Positions 6,973 through 8,117 of a DNA stretch of 8,117 nucleotides are shown piece by piece. Each line of letters opens with the position of its first letter. The stretch's first letter is position 1. The DNA is from Flammeovirgaceae bacterium UBA5867 (lineage in GTDB: Bacteria > Bacteroidota > Bacteroidia > Cytophagales > Cyclobacteriaceae): the NCBI GenBank assembly GCA_002432545.1, contig DJFR01000052.1:2889-11005 (forward strand). The letters run 5' to 3'. Below the pieces are notes generated by a model. That model did no database searches. It was not told the DNA's origin and saw nothing but the letters and a program-made list of their open reading frames with translations. Both the position numbers and the translations under genes were made by a program.

Positions 6973-6996
6973 AAAATCAGGTTGTTCCTGATTTTT
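6973..6996. terminator. Intrinsic terminator, probably bidirectional
   Basis: AAAATCAGG (6973-6981) pairs perfectly with CCTGATTTT (6987-6995) around the loop TTGTT, and the T-run continues to 6996. A-tracts on the 5' side give the mirror-image signal on the opposite strand. It is the first convincing terminator downstream of the beta-lactamase, about 350 bases after its stop. A read-through bla transcript would therefore carry the whole repeat cluster as its 3' end. Confidence 0.7.
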
Positions 6997-7218
6997 ATAT
7001 CTGCGAGATTCTTTTATTTTACTTCTATATCAGCAAGGAATTGTTTTACAGTGCTGTTGGTACGTTCGCTGAATGATAATCGATGTGTGAATGATATATA
7101 CTTTGTGTACGTAGCTGTCGCGGGTACTGACACCGTATTGTACTTCATTCTATTCGGTAAGCCTTGTTCGTTCGTGTAGTTTCCCCCGTTGAGTTGTTCT
7201 AACCTTTCTATACTATAT
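6997..7218. other. Noncoding leader of the HAMP sensor gene
   Basis: No convincing gene is present. Short open frames on both strands overlap each other here and match nothing recognisable. The stretch 7078-7105, beginning AATCGATG and ending GATATATACTTTG, resembles the 3' half of the repeats at 6815-6839 and 6899-6921. It contains TACTTTG (7099-7105), a possible -7 element about 113 bases before the ATG at 7219. The start codon follows TATACTATAT without a Shine-Dalgarno motif. Confidence 0.4.
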
Positions 7219-8117
7219 ATGAAACTTACCATCCGACAACAAATCCTTTCTTTGATCGGTATTAACTCCGTATTGATTATACTGGTGTTGTGTATCAGCT
7301 ACTATGGTATTATTAACCTGAACCGTGCACGTGATAATTTCAGTCTTAAGGCAAGGCAGCTTAACTACCTGCTTGTGGCGCAGAACATGCGCGATAATGT
7401 TCGCGGACTTATATACCGCGGTTTCTCTGTAGATCGCTCGAATGTAAACGAGGTGAAAGATGTAAAGCAGGAATTTCATACGCAGATCAACGCGTTTATC
7501 TCCAACATCGAACAACTCGTAAAGATGAACGAGAATGACTCTCTCATCCAGAATATATACTCCCGGGCAAAAGAGTACGCTGTATTTTCTACCGGACTTT
7601 TCGCGAAGGAGATGGACGGTGATGCGGAGTCGTTTATCATGATCAACGATTTTCAGGAACTTTACGGTGGACTGGTGCTTCCGATGAATGTTGTAAATGA
7701 AAACATCCAGCAAAGCTATGCCGCGTTGGAAGAGGAGGGAAATGCTACTGCGAAGGAATCGCTTTCGGGTATATCTATCATCGCGCTGTTATCGATTATC
7801 GGATCGATCGCAATCAGTATACTGATCTCCAACCGTATAGCGAAACGTATCAACCAGGCTAGTGACACCATTACCCAAGTGAGCATTGGAAAATTACCGG
7901 AGCGAAATGAAAACACAGGCGATGATGAAGTGGGAGAGATGTTGAAGTCGCTTAATAATTACCTCGACTCGGTTAACAAGACTGTACAGTTCGCCATTGA
8001 GGTTGGTAAAGGAAATCTCAATGCAGAGTATAAAGCATTGAGTGAGTACGATCAGCTCGGCCGTTCGCTTCTCGATATGCGTGATAACCTGAAGCGCGTT
8101 GCTGTGGAAGATGAAAA
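7219..8117 (+). CDS. Membrane-anchored HAMP-domain sensor protein, N-terminal part (runs off the window)
   Basis: The frame is open from the ATG at 7219 to the right edge, giving 299 residues of a longer protein. A short cytoplasmic start MKLTIRQQ leads into TM1 (about 9-31). A helical periplasmic sensor region of about 150 residues follows (33-181), like the four-helix-bundle domains of chemoreceptors. TM2 lies at about 184-204. Directly after it is a HAMP domain (about 205-252) with the characteristic DDEVGEM near 235-241. A second HAMP-like repeat follows, with GKGNLNAEY and YDQLGRSLLDMRDNLKRV (277-294). In Cytophagales this arrangement usually continues into GAF and then histidine-kinase, PP2C-type phosphatase or chemoreceptor output domains, but which one cannot be seen here. 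The cytoplasmic output is inferred from membrane topology. Shorter open frames on the opposite strand are shadows of this gene. Confidence 0.88.
   Translation, partial: MKLTIRQQILSLIGINSVLIILVLCISYYGIINLNRARDNFSLKARQLNYLLVAQNMRDNVRGLIYRGFSVDRSNVNEVKDVKQEFHTQINAFISNIEQLVKMNENDSLIQNIYSRAKEYAVFSTGLFAKEMDGDAESFIMINDFQELYGGLVLPMNVVNENIQQSYAALEEEGNATAKESLSGISIIALLSIIGSIAISILISNRIAKRINQASDTITQVSIGKLPERNENTGDDEVGEMLKSLNNYLDSVNKTVQFAIEVGKGNLNAEYKALSEYDQLGRSLLDMRDNLKRVAVEDE

Noticed and set aside
6961..7179. A 72-codon open frame on the + strand beginning ATGTCTGATGCC
   Set aside because: Its first codons are the terminator hairpin at 6973-6996, its composition is unlike the neighbouring genes, and no domain is recognisable.
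7014..7232. A 72-codon open frame on the - strand in the leader of the sensor gene
   Set aside because: It overlaps the start of the sensor gene and the + strand frame above, has no recognisable motif, and looks like a chance frame in A/T-rich spacer.
7213..7916. Two open frames on the - strand (7213-7713 and 7716-7916)
   Set aside because: They lie inside the sensor gene, whose forward frame shows two transmembrane helices and a HAMP domain; they are antisense shadows.

Overview
The window reads as chromosomal DNA of a Bacteroidota bacterium, most likely from the Cytophagales/Chitinophagales side of the phylum. The evidence is a SusC/SusD outer-membrane pair, a class A beta-lactamase of the subclass A2 type common in that phylum, start codons preceded by A/T-rich sequence instead of Shine-Dalgarno motifs, and a multi-HAMP sensor protein of a style common in Cytophagales. 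The genus cannot be read from the sequence. All five credible protein genes lie on the + strand.

Layout. 1-194 is the leader of the SusC gene, with a LacI-type AAACGTTT palindrome and a small hairpin just before the start. 195-3404 encodes a SusC/RagA-type TonB-dependent transporter, and 3425-4879 encodes its SusD-like surface lipoprotein partner 20 bases downstream. The two-gene operon closes with a strong intrinsic terminator (4901-4936). No degradative enzyme or regulator lies in view, so the substrate is unknown. After a 286-base spacer comes a small soluble STAS/SEC14-like protein (5223-5618), then a secreted serine beta-lactamase (5729-6619) with all catalytic motifs intact.

The roughly 600 bases between the beta-lactamase and the last gene hold no convincing protein gene. 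They contain a cluster of imperfect repeats (6621-6922). The best-preserved copies consist of two adjacent hairpins with a conserved loop near GAAGATTCTGCTT and a conserved end GATATACTT. Stem changes between copies are partly compensatory. A short perfect inverted repeat (6933-6950) and a bidirectional-looking terminator (6973-6996) follow. This repeat cluster is the least explained part of the window.

The final gene starts at 7219 and runs off the right edge. It encodes the N-terminal 299 residues of a membrane-anchored sensor with two transmembrane helices around a helical periplasmic domain, then one clear HAMP domain and probably a second. Its output domain is outside the window. There is no sign that the five genes form one pathway: the SusCD pair is a closed unit, and the others look like independent or loosely linked transcription units of envelope and sensing functions.
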